From positions 1 through 64,000 of the forward strand of contig JAVYIG010007187.1 in assembly GCA_035222895.1 (NCBI GenBank): DNA of 64,000 bases, in the 5' to 3' direction. The position numbers were made by a program, and so were the translations under genes. How positions within the stretch are numbered: position 1 is the stretch's first letter; each line of letters begins with the position of its first letter. This document shows positions 33,286-46,779 of this stretch, in pieces. The stretch comes from Strongylocentrotus droebachiensis. Lineage: Eukaryota; Echinodermata; Echinoidea; Camarodonta; Strongylocentrotidae. Below the pieces are notes generated by a model, which saw only the letters and a list, made by a program, of their open reading frames with translations, was not told the DNA's origin and did not search any database.

Positions 33286-35918
33286 ATTTGGCACCAAGCA
33301 GGCATAATAATGAGCAGATCGAGGGATAGATGGTCTTTCCTTCTTTTACCCTCATGAGTTCCTCGATCCAAATAACTCGTGCAGGGGCACAGCGACCGGG
33401 CAAAATTGGGGACAAACGTCCTGTAATAATTAGTTAACCCCAAAAATGCACGTACTTCTTTGTTTGCGGTGTGGGTCAATTCGCAATAGCTGCAGTCTTA
33501 CTGGGGTCAGTTGCTATCAAAAGGATTTGTCCTAGATAGTGCACTTTTGGCACTTGTAACATGTTGATGGCTTTAACTTGAAACCATGGATGGCTAGACG
33601 ACTAATGACCTTCTCTAACCTCTTTACATCTCCTGTATATGGTTGCGTACCTCTTCGTACTGGGGAAGGGGTGATACGCCTAAATCGCTCCCTAACTGGC
33701 TAGGGATTGTGACAGGAATGCGGTACGTGCTCTATGATTTCATTATGTTCTCAATAGAGAAAGCGCTGAATACATGTGGATATTCTGAGACTACCGACTT
33801 AACTCTTATCAATGAATCCTTCCGGGGCAGGAGAGCCTGAAAAATCTAGTTGATCGGCCATTCAATCACCATGCATCTTCTTGTTCTGCCTAGTTGGCCT
33901 TATGGTGGTGGTGGTCTCTTGCATCTGGACGGATTTTAACGATTGGCAAAAATACACTTCCCCAAATTTGGCATGGTGAGACACCTACAGGGTGATTTCG
34001 TGGGGTTTTGTATCAAAATAGGTATGGTCTGGCCATCTAGTCGGGCCTTATATCTACTGTCACAATTTTGGGTTCAATATCAAGTTCTTCGGTACTACGA
34101 CTACGTTATAGTTTATTGGGGAGTAAGGAAACAAAGATTTCCAATAGGGGGACAGGGAATAAGCTACGGATATAAAAGCTTTTTGACAGTGTAGACACCC
34201 GGGACCTGGTATCTAACAAGCATATGGCACCTTCGACCTTGTGTTATAGCTTTGCTTTCATTGGCTCTCCCTACCAACCGGTTTAAAATCTCTTTTGGGG
34301 GAGCTCCGGGGTTTTTGTTTTTGGGGGGGAGGAACACCCGAGTTGGAACCTACTGCTTGCCCAAGTGTGGTGGCCCCTGCCCTTTTAGAGGCATTACTCT
34401 CCCTGATTTGCCATAATTTGCAGGATCGGGATCGGCTGGGGGTGTATGTGGGGGTAGATTCTGGGTAGGGGGGCCTGCATGGTTGAGGTAGTAATGCACA
34501 CTCCACACAAAATGTCCCTCGCCCTCACACCTTAAACGGCCTAAAATTACATTTTTACCTCTGACATTTTTACCTCTGGCATTTTAACCTCTGGCATTTT
34601 TACCTTTGACATTTTTACCTCTGACATTTTAACCTTTGACATTTTTAACTCTGACATTTTTATTTGGCAAACAAAGGCCCCCCTTTGACGTAGGTCAACT
34701 CTTATTCCTGCTGTTCTTTGCCATCTACTTGTATCTGGGTAGTTTTGGAAGGGGCAGCAGTATTTGGTTCGGTCGTGGTGGTAAGATTTTGCGCCTTTGT
34801 GCGTGTTGGATGTTGGCCACGGAAATCTTATGTTCTATCGCCTGTTCCATGGCCCGGGCAATCGACACCACCCCATCAAAATCATGCACACTCTTGTATC
34901 GATGCCTAATTGCCCCTTTCACCGTTATTGTCCATCAAATGTCTCATCTTTTGCGTCCCCCTGGAAGTCCACCACTGCGCTCTACCCGTTCTACCAGCAA
35001 TTATAGCCGGGTACTGTACATTGCTATTGGCTCCCCCGCTGTCTGCCGGGTGCAATGCAATTGCTGTAATAGTCAGCCCGGCTTTCCACAGTTCCGTAGA
35101 ACCCTCTAGTTTATATGGCCGATATCCTTCGTAGAGGCCTCTGGCCCAATGCTAAAAGCAATCTGCCCAGCCTCCCCCTCAGCGATCTCTGTACCATCCT
35201 ATCTAGGGCATCCAAGGAGCATGACTATAATCTTTTGACAAACAGTCGACTTCATACTTCCACCCCTCAAAACCTACCTTGCCCCCTTTTAGCCTTAGGT
35301 CCCCACTGAAAAAGGACAATAGGTGGGGTTTTCGTTCAACCACATCCTCTTCTAATTTCAAGTTTAGGGCTGCGAAGAGGACTCCTTGCACCTCTACTGG
35401 ACTATCTAGCAACTAGCTGGGGTCCATTTTTCTTTGAAGTTTCCCAAGTTTGCTCTCGATTGGGAAAGACACAGTATGCTGACCTTGTAGTTCTGCCCTT
35501 ACTGAATCCCGCCCAAACTTATTAACCACCAGCTTTCCTACTTCTTCAACAAATTCTTCTAACTCTCCTTCTGTCACTTGCATGCTTAATTCCTAATCAA
35601 GACTACCCGGTCCCCATGTATGCCTGCCTATTTATTTATTCTAGCTGAAATCACAACACGACAAAAAATAACAATATTAACTCCAAATCAAAATTAAACA
35701 TGAACCAATTCTGACTAGCCACATAACTACTAGACCCGTATTATAACGGTTAACTAGCACAGCCTACATGGCGAAAGAAAAAAAACATGTGAACCGTCGG
35801 CGAGGTCTTTAACAAAACAATTTTATGCGCTGCCTCAAGTAGATATGATGAATGCTTAAACAAAAAAGGCGGTTCAGGCACGTTATCGAGGGAGATAGAT
35901 GGGCTATGGTGTACAGAG
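33286..35918 (-). mobile_element. Macrosatellite core 4
   Basis: Same 2633-bp length and the same private insertions as core 3, with a handful of substitutions (for example GGCCCAATGC near 35144 and AAACATGAACC near 35697). Gag ATG equivalent at 35583. The last ~70 bp (GGCGGTTC, GGAGATAG) match core 5 and not core 3, hinting at exchange. Confidence 0.85.
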
Positions 35919-36559
35919 GAAATATTGAGATGTCAGTAGCTGACAGGGTTAAACAACATTGGTTAGCAGTGGTAGCTGTTGGAAGTCTGTACAGTTGATG
36001 CCGGAAAGGAAATATCTAGATGTCAGTAGCTGACAGGGTTAAACAACATTGGTTAGCAGTGGTAGCTGTTGGAAGTCTGTGCAGTTGATGCCGGAAAGGA
36101 TATATGTAGATGTCAGTAGCTGACATGGTTAAACAACATTGGTTAGCAGTGGTAGCTGTTGGAAGTATGTACAGTTGCTGCCGGAAAGGAAATATTGAGA
36201 TGTCAGTAGCTGACAGGGTTAAACAACATTGATTAGCAGTGGTAGCTGTTGGAAGTCTGTACAGTTGATGCCGGAAAGGATATATGTAGATGTCAGTAGC
36301 TGACAGGGTTAAACAACATTGGTTAGCAGTGGTAGCTGTTGGGAGTCTGTACAGTTGATGCCGGAAAGGAAATATGTAGATGTCAGTAGCTGACAGGGTT
36401 AAACAACATTGGTTAGCAGTGGTAGCTGTTGGAAGTCTGTACAGTTGATGCCGGAAAGGATATATGTAGATGTCAGTAGCTGACAGGGTTAAACAACATT
36501 GGTTACCAGTGGTAGCTGTTGGAAGTCTGTACAGTTGCTGCCGGAAAGGAAATATTTAG
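35919..36559. repeat. 90-bp array 5 (~7 monomers)
   Basis: Carries the GGATATATGTAGATG variant, which is absent from arrays 1-4. Almost identical to array 6. Confidence 0.93.
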
Positions 36560-39183
36560 ATTTGGCACCAAGCAGGCATAATAATGAGCAGAGGGATAGA
36601 TGGTCTTTCCTTCTTTTACCCTCATGAGGTCCTCCAAATAACTCGTGCAGGGGCACAGCGACCGGGCAAAATTGGGGACAAACGTCCTGTAATAATTAGT
36701 TGACCCCAAAAATGCACGTACTTCTTTGTTTGCGGTGTGGGTCAATTCGCAATAGCTGCAGTCTTACTGGGGTCAGTTGCTATCAAAAGGATATGTCCTA
36801 GATAGTGCACTTTTGGCACTTGTAACATGTTGATGGTTTTAACTTGAAACCATGGATGGCTAGACGACTAATGACCTTCCCTAACCTTTTTACATCTCCT
36901 GTATATGGTTGCGTACCTCTTCGTACTGGGAAGGGGTGCTACGCCTAAATCGCTCCCTAACTGGCTAGGGATTGTGACAGGAATGCGGTACGTGCTCTAT
37001 GATTTCATTATGTTCTCAATAGAGAAAGCGTTGAATACATGTGGATATTCTGAGACTACCGACTTAACTCTTATCAATGAATCCTTCCGGGGCAGGAGAG
37101 CCTGAAAAATCTAGTTGATCGGCCATTCAATCACCATGCATCTTCTTGTTCTGCCTGGTTGGCCTTATGGTGGTGGTGGTCTCTTGCATCTGGACGGATT
37201 TTAACGGTTGGCATAAATACACTTCCCCAAATTTGGCATGGTGAGACACCTACAGGGTGATTTCGTGGGGTTTTGTATCAAAATAGGTATGGTCTGGCCA
37301 TCTAGTCGGGCCTTATATCTACTGTCACAATTTTGGGTTCAATATCAAGTTCTTCGGTACTACGACTACGTTATAGTTTATTGGGGAGTAAGGAAACAAA
37401 GATTTCCAATAGGGGGACAGGGAATAAGCTACGGATATAAAAGCTTTTTGACAGTGTAGACACCCGGGACCTGGTATCTAACAAGCATATGGCACCTTCG
37501 ACCTTGTGTTATAGCTTTGCTTTCATTGGCTCTCCCTACCAACCGGTTTAAAATCTCTTTTGGGGGAGCTCCGGGGTTTTTGTTTTTGGGGGGGAGGAAC
37601 ACCCGAGTTGGAACCTACTGCTTGCCCAAGTGTGGTGGCCCCTGCCCTTTTAGAGGCATTACTCTCCCTGATTTGCCATAATTTGCAGGATCGGGATCGG
37701 CTGGGGGTGTATGTGGGGGTAGATTCTGGTTTGGGGGGCCTGCATGGTTGAGGTAGTAATGCACACTCCACACAAAATGTCCCTCGCCCTCACACCTTAA
37801 ACAGCCTAAAATTACATTTTTACCTCTGACATTTTTACCTCTGGCATTTTAACCTCTGGCATTTTTACCTTTGACATTTTGACCTCTGACATTTTAACCT
37901 TTGACATTTTTAACTCTGACATTTTTATTTGGCAAACAAAGGCCCCCCTTTGACGTAGGTCAACTCTTATTCCTGCTGTTCTTTGCCATCTACTTGTATC
38001 TGGGTAGTTTTGGAAGGGGCAGCAGTATTTGGTTCGGTCGTGGTGGTAAGATTTTGCGCCTTTGTGCGTGTTGGATGTTGGCCACGGAAATCTTATGTTC
38101 TATCGCCTGTTCCATGGCCCGGGCAATCGACACCACCCCATCAAAATCATGCACACTCTTGTATCGATGCCTAATTGCCCCTTTCACCGTTATTGTCCAT
38201 CAAATGTCTCATCTTTTGCGTCCCCCTGGAAGTCCACCACTGCGCTCTACCCGTTCTACCAGCAATTATAGCCGGGTACTGTACATTGCTATTGGCTCCC
38301 CCGCTGTCTGCCGGGTGCAATGCAATTGCTGTAATAGTCAGCCCGGCTTTCCACAGTTCCGTAGAACCCTCTAGTTTATATGGCCGATATCCTTCGTAGA
38401 GGCCTCTGGCCCCATGCTAAAAGCAATCTGCCCAGCCTCCCCCTCAGCGATCTCTGTACCATCCTATCTAGGGCATCCAAGGAGCATGACTATAATCTTT
38501 TGACAAACAGTCGACTTCATACTTCCACCCCTCAAAACCTACCTTGCCCCCTTTTAGCCTTAGGTCCCCACTGAAAAAGGACAATAGGTGGGGTTTTCGT
38601 TCAACCACATCCTCTTCTAATTTCAAGTTTAGGGCTGCGAAGAGGACTCCTTGCACCTCTACTGGACTATCTAGCAACTAGCTGGGGTCCATTTTTCTTT
38701 GAAGTTTCCCAAGTTTGCTCTCGATTGGGAAAGACACAGTATGCTGACCTTGTAGTTCTGCCCTTACTGAATCCCGCCCAAATTTATTAACCACCAGCTT
38801 TCCTACTTCTTCAACAAATTCTTCTAACTCTCCTTCTGTCACTTGCATGCTTAATTCCTAATCAAGACTACCCGGTCCCCATGTATGCCTGCCTATTTAT
38901 TTATTCTAGCTGAAATCACAACACGACAAAAAATAACAATATTAACTCCAAATCAAAATTAAACATCAACCAATTCTGACTAGCCACATAACTACTAGAC
39001 CCGTATTATAACGGTTAACTAGCACAGCCTACATGGCGAAAGAAAAAAAACATGTGAACCGTCGGCGAGGTCTTTAACAAAACAATTTTATGCGCTGCCT
39101 CAAGTAGATATGATGAATGCTTAAACAAAAAAGGCGGTTCAGGCACGTTATCGAGGGAGATAGATGGGCTATGGTGTACAGAG
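36560..39183 (-). mobile_element. Macrosatellite core 5
   Basis: Lacks the ATCG insertions but has the extra 15-bp repeat. Marker differences from cores 1-4 are GTGCTACGCC near 36937, AACGGTTGGCATAAATAC near 37204 and TCTGGTTTGGGG near 37726. Gag ATG equivalent at 38848. Confidence 0.85.
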
Positions 39184-39824
39184 GAAATATTGAGATGTCA
39201 GTAGCTGACAGGGTTAAACAACATTGGTTAGCAGTGGTAGCTGTTGGAAGTCTGTACAGTTGATGCCGGAAAGGAAATATCTAGATGTCAGTAGCTGACA
39301 GGGTTAAACAACATTGGTTAGCAGTGGTAGCTGTTGGAAGTCTGTGCAGTTGATGCCGGAAAGGATATATGTAGATGTCAGTAGCTGACATGGTTAAACA
39401 ACATTGGTTAGCAGTGGTAGCTGTTGGAAGTATGTACAGTTGCTGCCGGAAAGGAAATATTGAGATGTCAGTAGCTGACAGGGTTAAACAACATTGATTA
39501 GCAGTGGTAGCTGTTGGAAGTCTGTACAGTTGATGCCGGAAAGGATATATGTAGATGTCAGTAGCTGACAGGGTTAAACAACATTGGTTAGCAGTGGTAG
39601 CTGTTGGGAGTCTGTACAGTTGATGCCGGAAAGGAAATATGTAGATGTCAGTAGCTGACAGGGTTAAACAACATTGGTTAGCAGTGGTAGCTGTTGGAAG
39701 TCTGTACAGTTGATGCAGGAAAGGATATATGTAGATGTCAGTAGCTGACAGGGTTAAACAACATTGGTTACCAGTGGTAGCTGTTGGAAGTCTGTACAGT
39801 TGCTGCCGGAAAGGAAATATTTAG
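39184..39824. repeat. 90-bp array 6 (~7 monomers)
   Basis: Same length and variant order as array 5; the only change noticed is GATGCAGG for GATGCCGG near 39713. Confidence 0.93.
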
Positions 39825-42449
39825 ATTTGGCACCAAGCAGGCATAATAATGAGCAGAGGGATAGATGGTCTTTCCTTCTTTTACCCTCATGAGGTCCTCC
39901 AAATAACTCGTGCAGGGGCACAGCGACCGGGCAAAATTGGGGACAAACGTCCTGTAATAATTAGTTGACCCCAAAAATGCACGTACTTCTTTGTTTGCGG
40001 TGTGGGTCAATTCGCAATAGCTGCAGTCTTACTGGGGTCAGTTGCTATCAAAAGGATATGTCCTAGATAGTGCACTTTTGGCACTTGTAACATGTTGATG
40101 GTTTTAACTTGAAACCATGGATGGCTAGACGACTAATGACCTTCCCTAACCTTTTTACATCTCCTGTATATGGTTGCGTACCTCTTCGTACTGGGAAGGG
40201 GTGCTACGCCTAAATCGCTCCCTAACTGGCTAGGGATTGTGACAGGAATGCGGTACGTGCTCTATGATTTCATTATGTTCTCAATAGAGAAAGCGTTGAA
40301 TACATGTGGATATTCTGAGACTACCGACTTAACTCTTATCAATGAATCCTTCCGGGGCAGGAGAGCCTGAAAAATCTAGTTGATCGGCCATTCAATCACC
40401 ATGCATCTTCTTGTTCTGCCTGGTTGGCCTTATGGTGGTGGTGGTCTCTTGCATCTGGACGGATTTTAACGGTTGGCATAAATACACTTCCCCAAATTTG
40501 GCATGGTGAGACACCTACAGGGTGATTTCGTGGGGTTTTGTATCAAAATAGGTATGGTCTGGCCATCTAGTCGGGCCTTATATCTACTGTCACAATTTTG
40601 GGTTCAATATCAAGTTCTTCGGTACTACGACTACGTTATAGTTTATTGGGGAGTAAGGAAACAAAGATTTCCAATAGGGGGACAGGGAATAAGCTACGGA
40701 TATAAAAGCTTTTTGACAGTGTAGACACCCGGGACCTGGTATCTAACAAGCATATGGCACCTTCGACCTTGTGTTATAGCTTTGCTTTCATTGGCTCTCC
40801 CTACCAACCGGTTTAAAATCTCTTTTGGGGGAGCTCCGGGGTTTTTGTTTTTGGGGGGGAGGAACACCCGAGTTGGAACCTACTGCTTGCCCAAGTGTGG
40901 TGGCCCCTGCCCTTTTAGAGGCATTACTCTCCCTGATTTGCCATAATTTGCAGGATCGGGATCGGCTGGGGGTGTATGTGGGGGTAGATTCTGGTTTGGG
41001 GGGCCTGCATGGTTGAGGTAGTAATGCACACTCCACACAAAATGTCCCTCGCCCTCACACCTTAAACGGCCTAAAATTACATTTTTACCTCTGACATTTT
41101 TACCTCTGGCATTTTAACCTCTGGCATTTTTACCTTTGACATTTTTACCTCTGACATTTTAACCTTTGACATTTTTAACTCTGACATTTTTATTTGGCAA
41201 ACAAAGGCCCCCCTTTGACGTAGGTCAACTCTTATTCCTGCTGTTCTTTGCCATCTACTTGTATCTGGGTAGTTTTGGAAGGGGCAGCAGTATTTGGTTC
41301 GGTCATGGTGGTAAGATTTTGCGCCTTTGTGCGTGTTGGATGTTGGCCACGGAAATCTTATGTTCTATCGCCTGTTCCATGGCCCGGGCAATCGACACCA
41401 CCCCATGAAAATCATGCACACTCTTGTATCGATGCCTAATTGCCCCCTTCACCGTTATTGTCCATCAAATGTCTCATCTTTTGCGTCCCCCTGGAAGTCC
41501 ACCACTGCCCTCTACCCGTTCTACCAGCAATTGTAGCCGGGTACTGTACATTGCTATTGGCTCCCCCGCTGTCTGCCGGGTGCAATGCAATTGCTGTAAT
41601 AGTACGGCCCGGCTTTCCACAGTTCCGTAGAACCCTCTAGTTTATATGGCCGATATCCTTCGTAGAGGCCTCTGGCCCCATGCTAAAAGCAATCTGCCCA
41701 GCCTCCCCCTCATCGATCTCTGTACCATCCTATCTAGGGCATCCGAGGAGCATGACTATAATCTTTTGACAAACAGTCGACTTCATACTTCCACCCCTCA
41801 AAACCTACCTTGCCCCCTTTTAGCCTTAGGTCCCCACTGAAAAAGGACAATAGGTGGGGTTTTCGTTCAACCACATCCTCTTCTAATTTCAAGTTTAGGG
41901 CTGCGAAGAGGACTTCTTGCACCTCTACTGGACTATCTAGCAACTAGCTGGGGTCCATTTTTCTTTGAAGTTTCCCAAGTTTGCTCTCGATTGGGAAAGA
42001 CACAGTATGCTGACCTTGTAGTTCTGCTCTTACTGAATCCCGCCCAAACTTATGAACCACCAGCTTTCCTACTTCTTCAACAAATTCTTCTAACTCTCCT
42101 TCTGTCACTTGCATGCTTAATTCCTAATCAAGACTACCCGGTCCCCATGTATGCCTGCCTATTTATTTATTCTAGCTGAAATCACAACACGACAAAAAAT
42201 AACAATATTAACTCCAAATCAAAATTAAACATCAACCAATTCTGACTAGCCACATAACTACTAGACCCGTATTATAACGGTGAACTAGCACAGCCTACAT
42301 GGCGAAAGAAAAAAAACATGTGAACCGTCGGCGAGGTCTTTAACAAAACAATTTTATGCGCTGCCTCAAGTAGATATGATGAATGCTTAAACAAAAAAGG
42401 CGGTTCAGGCACGTTATCGAGGGAAATAGATGGGCTATGGTGTACAGAG
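39825..42449 (-). mobile_element. Macrosatellite core 6
   Basis: Left ~1.4 kb as core 5. The right part has private changes, some shared with core 7 (CCCATGAAAATC near 41404, CAATTGTAGCC near 41529), so it is a mosaic. Gag ATG equivalent at 42114. Confidence 0.85.
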
Positions 42450-43810
42450 GAAATATTGAGATGTCAGTAGCTGACAGGGTTAAACAACATTGGTTAGCAG
42501 TGGTAGCTGTTGGAAGTCTGTACAGTTGATGCCGGAAAGGAAATATCTAGATGTCAGTAGCTGACAGGGTTAAACAACATTGGTTAGCAGTGGTAGCTGT
42601 TGGAAGACTGTACAGTTGATGCCGGAAAGGAAATATGTAGATGTCAGTAGCTGACAGGGTTAAACAACATTGGTTAGCAGTGGTAGCTGTTGGAAGTCTG
42701 TGCAGTTGATGCCGGAAAGGATATATGTAGATGTCAGTAGCTGACAGGGTTAAACAACATTGGTTACCAGTGGTAGCTGTTGGAAGTCTGTACAGTTGCT
42801 GCCGGAAAGGATATATGTAGATGTCAGTAGCTGACAGGGTTAAACAACATTGGTTACCAGTGGTAGCTGTTGGAATTCTGTACAGTTGCTGCCGGAAAGG
42901 AAATATGTAGATGTCAGTAGCTGACAGGGTTAAACAACATTGGTTAGCAGTGGTAGCTGTTGGAAGTCTGTACAGTTGATGCCGGAAAGGATATATGTAT
43001 ATGTCAGTAGCTGACAGGGTTAAACAACATTGGTTACCAGTGGTAGCTGTTGGAATTCTGTACAGTTGCTGCCGGAAAGGAAATATGTAGATGTCAGTAG
43101 CTGACAGGGTTAAACAACATTGGTTAGCACTGGTAGCTGTTGGAAGTCTGTACACTTGCTGCCGGAAAGTAAATATGTAGATGTCAGTAGCTGACGGGGT
43201 TAAACAACATTGGTTAGCAGTGGTAGCTGTTGGAAGTCTGTACAGTTGCTGCCGGAAAGGATATACGTAGATGTCAGTAGCTGACAGGGTTAAACAACAT
43301 TGGTTACCAGTGGTAGCTGTTGGAAGTCTGTACAGTTGATGCCGGAAAGGAAATATGCAGATGTCAGTAGCTGACAGGGTTAAACAACATTGATTACCAG
43401 TGGTAGCTGTTGGAAGTCTGTACAGTTGCTGCCGGAAAGGAAATATGTAGATGTCAGTAGCTGACAGGGTTAAACAACATTGATTAGCAGTGGTAGCTGT
43501 TGGAAGTCTGTACAGTTGATGCCGGAAAGGATATATGTAGATGTCAGTAGCTGACAGGGTTAAACAACATTGGTTAGCAGTGGTAGCTGTTGGGAGTCTG
43601 TACAGTTGATGCCGGAAAGGAAATATGTAGATGTCAGTAGCTGACAGGGTTAAACAACATTGGTTAGCAGTGGTAGCTGTTGGAAGTCTGTACAGTTGAT
43701 GCCGGAAAGGATATATGTAGATGTCAGTAGCTGACAGGGTTAAACAACATTGGTTACCAGTGGTAGCTGTTGGAAGTCTGTACAGTTGCTGCCGGAAAGG
43801 AAATATTTAG
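42450..43810. repeat. 90-bp array 7 (~15 monomers, longest)
   Basis: Mixes monomer types seen in arrays 3-6 and ends with the same last four monomers as arrays 5 and 6. Its minus strand is open for 202 codons purely through the 30-codon periodicity. Confidence 0.93.
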
Positions 43811-46440
43811 ATTTGGCACCAAGCAGGCATAATAATGAGCAGAGGGATAGATGGTCTTTCCTTCTTTTACCCTCATGAGGTCCTCCAAATAACTCGTGCA
43901 GGGGCACAGCGACCGGGCAAAATTGGGGACAAACGTCCTGTAATAATTAGTTGACCCCAAAAATGCACGTACTTCTTTGTTTGCGGTGTGGGTCAATTCG
44001 CAATAGCTGCAGTCTTACTGGGGTCAGTTGCTATCAAAAGGATATGTCCTAGATAGTGCACTTTTGGCACTTGTAACATGTTGATGGTTTTAACTTGAAA
44101 CCATGGATGGCTAGACGACTAATGACCTTCCCTAACCTTTTTACATCTCCTGTATATGGTTGCGTACCTCTTCGTACTGGGAAGGGGTGCTACGCCTAAA
44201 TCGCTCCCTAACTGGCTAGGGATTGTGACAGGAATGCGGTACGTGCTCTATGATTTCATTATGTTCTCAATAGAGAAAGCGTTGAATACATGTGGATATT
44301 CTGAGACTACCGACTTAACTCTTATCAATGAATCCTTCCGGGGCAGGAGAGCCTGAAAAATCTAGTTGATCGGCCATTCAATCACCATGCATCTTCTTGT
44401 TCTGCCTGGTTGGCCTTATGGTGGTGGTGGTCTCTTGCATCTGGACGGATTTTAACGGTTGGCATAAATACACTTCCCCAAATTTGGCATGGTGAGACAC
44501 CTACAGGGTGATTTCGTGGGGTTTTGTATCAAAATAGGTATGGTCTGGCCATCTAGTCGGGCCTTATATCTACTGTCACAATTTTGGGTTCAATATCAAG
44601 TTCTTCAGTACTACGACTACGTTATAGTTTATTGGGGAGTAAGGAAACAAAGATTTCCAATAGGGGGACAGGGAATAAGCTACGGATATAAAAGCTTTTT
44701 GACAGTGTAGACACCCGGGACCTGGTATCTAACAAGCATATGGCACCTTCGACCTTGTGTTATAGCTTTGCTTTCATTGGCTCTCCCTACCAACCGGTTT
44801 AAAATCTCTTTTGGGGGAGCTCCGGGGTTTTTGTTTTTGGGGGGAGGAACACCCGAGTTGGAACCTACTGCTTGCCCAAGTGTGGTGGCCCCTGCCCTTT
44901 TAGAGGCATTACTCTCCCTGATTTGCCATAATTTGCAGGATCGGGATCGGCTGGGGGTGTATGTGGGGGTAGATTCTGGTTTGGGGGGCCTGCATGGTTG
45001 AGGTAGTAATGCACACTCCACACAAAATGTCCCTCGCCCTCACACCTTAAACGGCCTAAAATTACATTTTTACCTCTGACATTTTTACCTCTGGCATTTT
45101 AACCTCTGGCATTTTTACCTTTGACATTTTTACCTCTGACATTTTAACCTTTGACATTTTTAACTCTGACATTTTTATTTGGCAAACAAAGGCCCCCCTT
45201 TGACGTAGGTCAACTCTTATTCCTGCTGTTCTTTGCCATCTACTTGTATCTGGGTAGTTTTGGAAGGGGCAGCAGTATTTGGTTCGGTCGTGGTGGTAAG
45301 ATTTTGCGCCTTTGTGCGTGTTGGATGTTGGCCACGGAAATCTTATGTTCTATCGCCTGTTCCATGGCCCGGGCAATCGACACCACCCCATGAAAATCAT
45401 GCACACTCTTGTATCGATGCCTAATTGCCCCCTTCACCGTTATTGTCCATCAAATGTCTCATCTTTTGCGTCCCCCTAGAAGTCCACCACTGCGCTCTAC
45501 CCATTCTACCAGCAATTGTAGCCGGGTACTGTACATTGCTATTGGTTCCCCCACTGTCTGCTGGGTGCAATGCAATTGCTGTAATAGTGTGGCCCGGCTT
45601 TCCACAGTTTCGTAGAACCCTCTAGTTTATACCGCCGATATCCTTCATAGAGGCCTCTGGCCCCATGCTAAAAGCAATCTGCCCAGCCTCCCCCCTCAAC
45701 AATCTCTGTACCATCCTAACTAGGGCATCAGGGAAGCATGACTATAATGTTTTGACGAACAGTCGACTTCATATTTCCACCCCTCAAAACCTACCTTGCC
45801 CCCTTTTAGCCTGGTCCCCACTGAAAAAAGACAATAAGTGGGGTTTCCGTTCAACCACATCCTCTTCTAATTTCAAGTTTAGGGCTGCGAAGATGACTGC
45901 TCGCACCTCTACTGGACTATCTAGCAACTAGCTGGGGTCTATTTTTCTTTGAAGTCTCTCAGGTTTGCTCACGATTGGGAAAGACACAGTATGCTGACCT
46001 TGTAGTTCTGCTGTTACTGAATTCCGCCCTAACTTAGTAACCACCACCTTTCCTACTTCTTCAAAAAATTCTTTTAACTCTCCTTCTGTCACTTGCAGGC
46101 TTAATTCTTAATCAAGACTACCCGGTCCCCATGTATGCCTACCTATTTATTTATTCTAGCTCAAATCACAACACGACAAAAAATAACAATATTAACTCCA
46201 AATTAAAATTAAACATTAAACAATTCTGACTAGCCACATAACTACTAGACCCGTATTATACGGGTTAACAAGCAAAGCCTACATGGCGAAAGAAAAAAAA
46301 CATGTGAACCGTCGGCGAGGTCTTCAACAAAACAATTTTATGCGCTGCCTCCAGTAGTTATGATGGATGCTTAAACAAAACAGGCGGTTCAGGCATGTAA
46401 TCAGGGGAAATAGATGGGCTACGAGGTACAAAGGGAAGTT
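43811..46440 (-). mobile_element. Macrosatellite core 7, edge copy with divergent right third
   Basis: Nearly identical to cores 5 and 6 up to ~45400, then increasingly different to 46440 (for example GGTTCCCCCACTGTCTGCTGGG, GTGTGGCCCG, ATCAGGGAAGC). The gag ATG is replaced by CTG (complement of CAG at 46096-46098). No 90-bp array follows; unique sequence begins at about 46440. This is the pattern of an array edge that escapes homogenisation. Confidence 0.85.
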
Positions 46441-46779
46441 TTCCAGCAACGAAGCAACTAAACACTTCTCAACGTTTCGGTCGTACTCTGGAGTGGTTGG
46501 TTGGGATAATAAAATGTAACAAATTGGCAACCCAAGTAATGACTGATAATAGGAAAGAAAATTAGAATAATCTATGTTAATTGCTAGTGTCGTGCAAGAC
46601 ATCAATAAAAACTTCAATCTCTGCCCGGCAGTATGTGATTATTACCTAATTCCCAAACTCAAGCGTAAATAAATCTTTTCCAGATTAATTACCACATGTC
46701 ACATATATGTTTAGTTCCATTCAGGTACAATTTAATTCCCAAATTAAGCGAAACAAGCATTTTATTAAAAAGTGTTCCT
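46441..46779. other. Unique DNA right of the macrosatellite
   Basis: No LTR or gene recognised. It may contain original flanking sequence of the first Ty3/gypsy insertion. Confidence 0.4.

Larger units (their letters stand above)
22249..46440 (-). repeat. Macrosatellite: seven units of (90-bp array + Ty3/gypsy-derived core)
   Basis: Seven head-to-tail units. Each has a variable 90-bp array followed by a ~2.61-2.63-kb core, with periods of 3071, ~3502, 3453, ~3274, 3265 and ~3986 bp between core starts. The core is a decayed minus-strand Ty3/gypsy piece. The same stops, frameshifts and RT deletion occur in all units, showing amplification as DNA. Sequence relationships group the units as (1,2), (3,4) and (5,6), with unit 7 at the edge. 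It lies directly after the 166-bp satellite and ends in unique DNA. Confidence 0.95.

Noticed and set aside
42547..43155. 202-codon frame made of 30-residue repeats (and similar frames in the other 90-bp arrays)
   Set aside because: 90 bp is a multiple of three, so any stop-free frame is extended automatically. Frames are open on both strands, with no conserved start and broken by single-base indels in some arrays.
15655..46440. CRISPR array
   Set aside because: The repeats are long and contiguous without unique spacers, and the context is eukaryotic.
22249..46440. Tandem array of complete LTR retrotransposons sharing LTRs
   Set aside because: The 90-bp arrays differ in length and are internally repetitive, unlike LTRs, and RNase H and integrase are missing from every unit.
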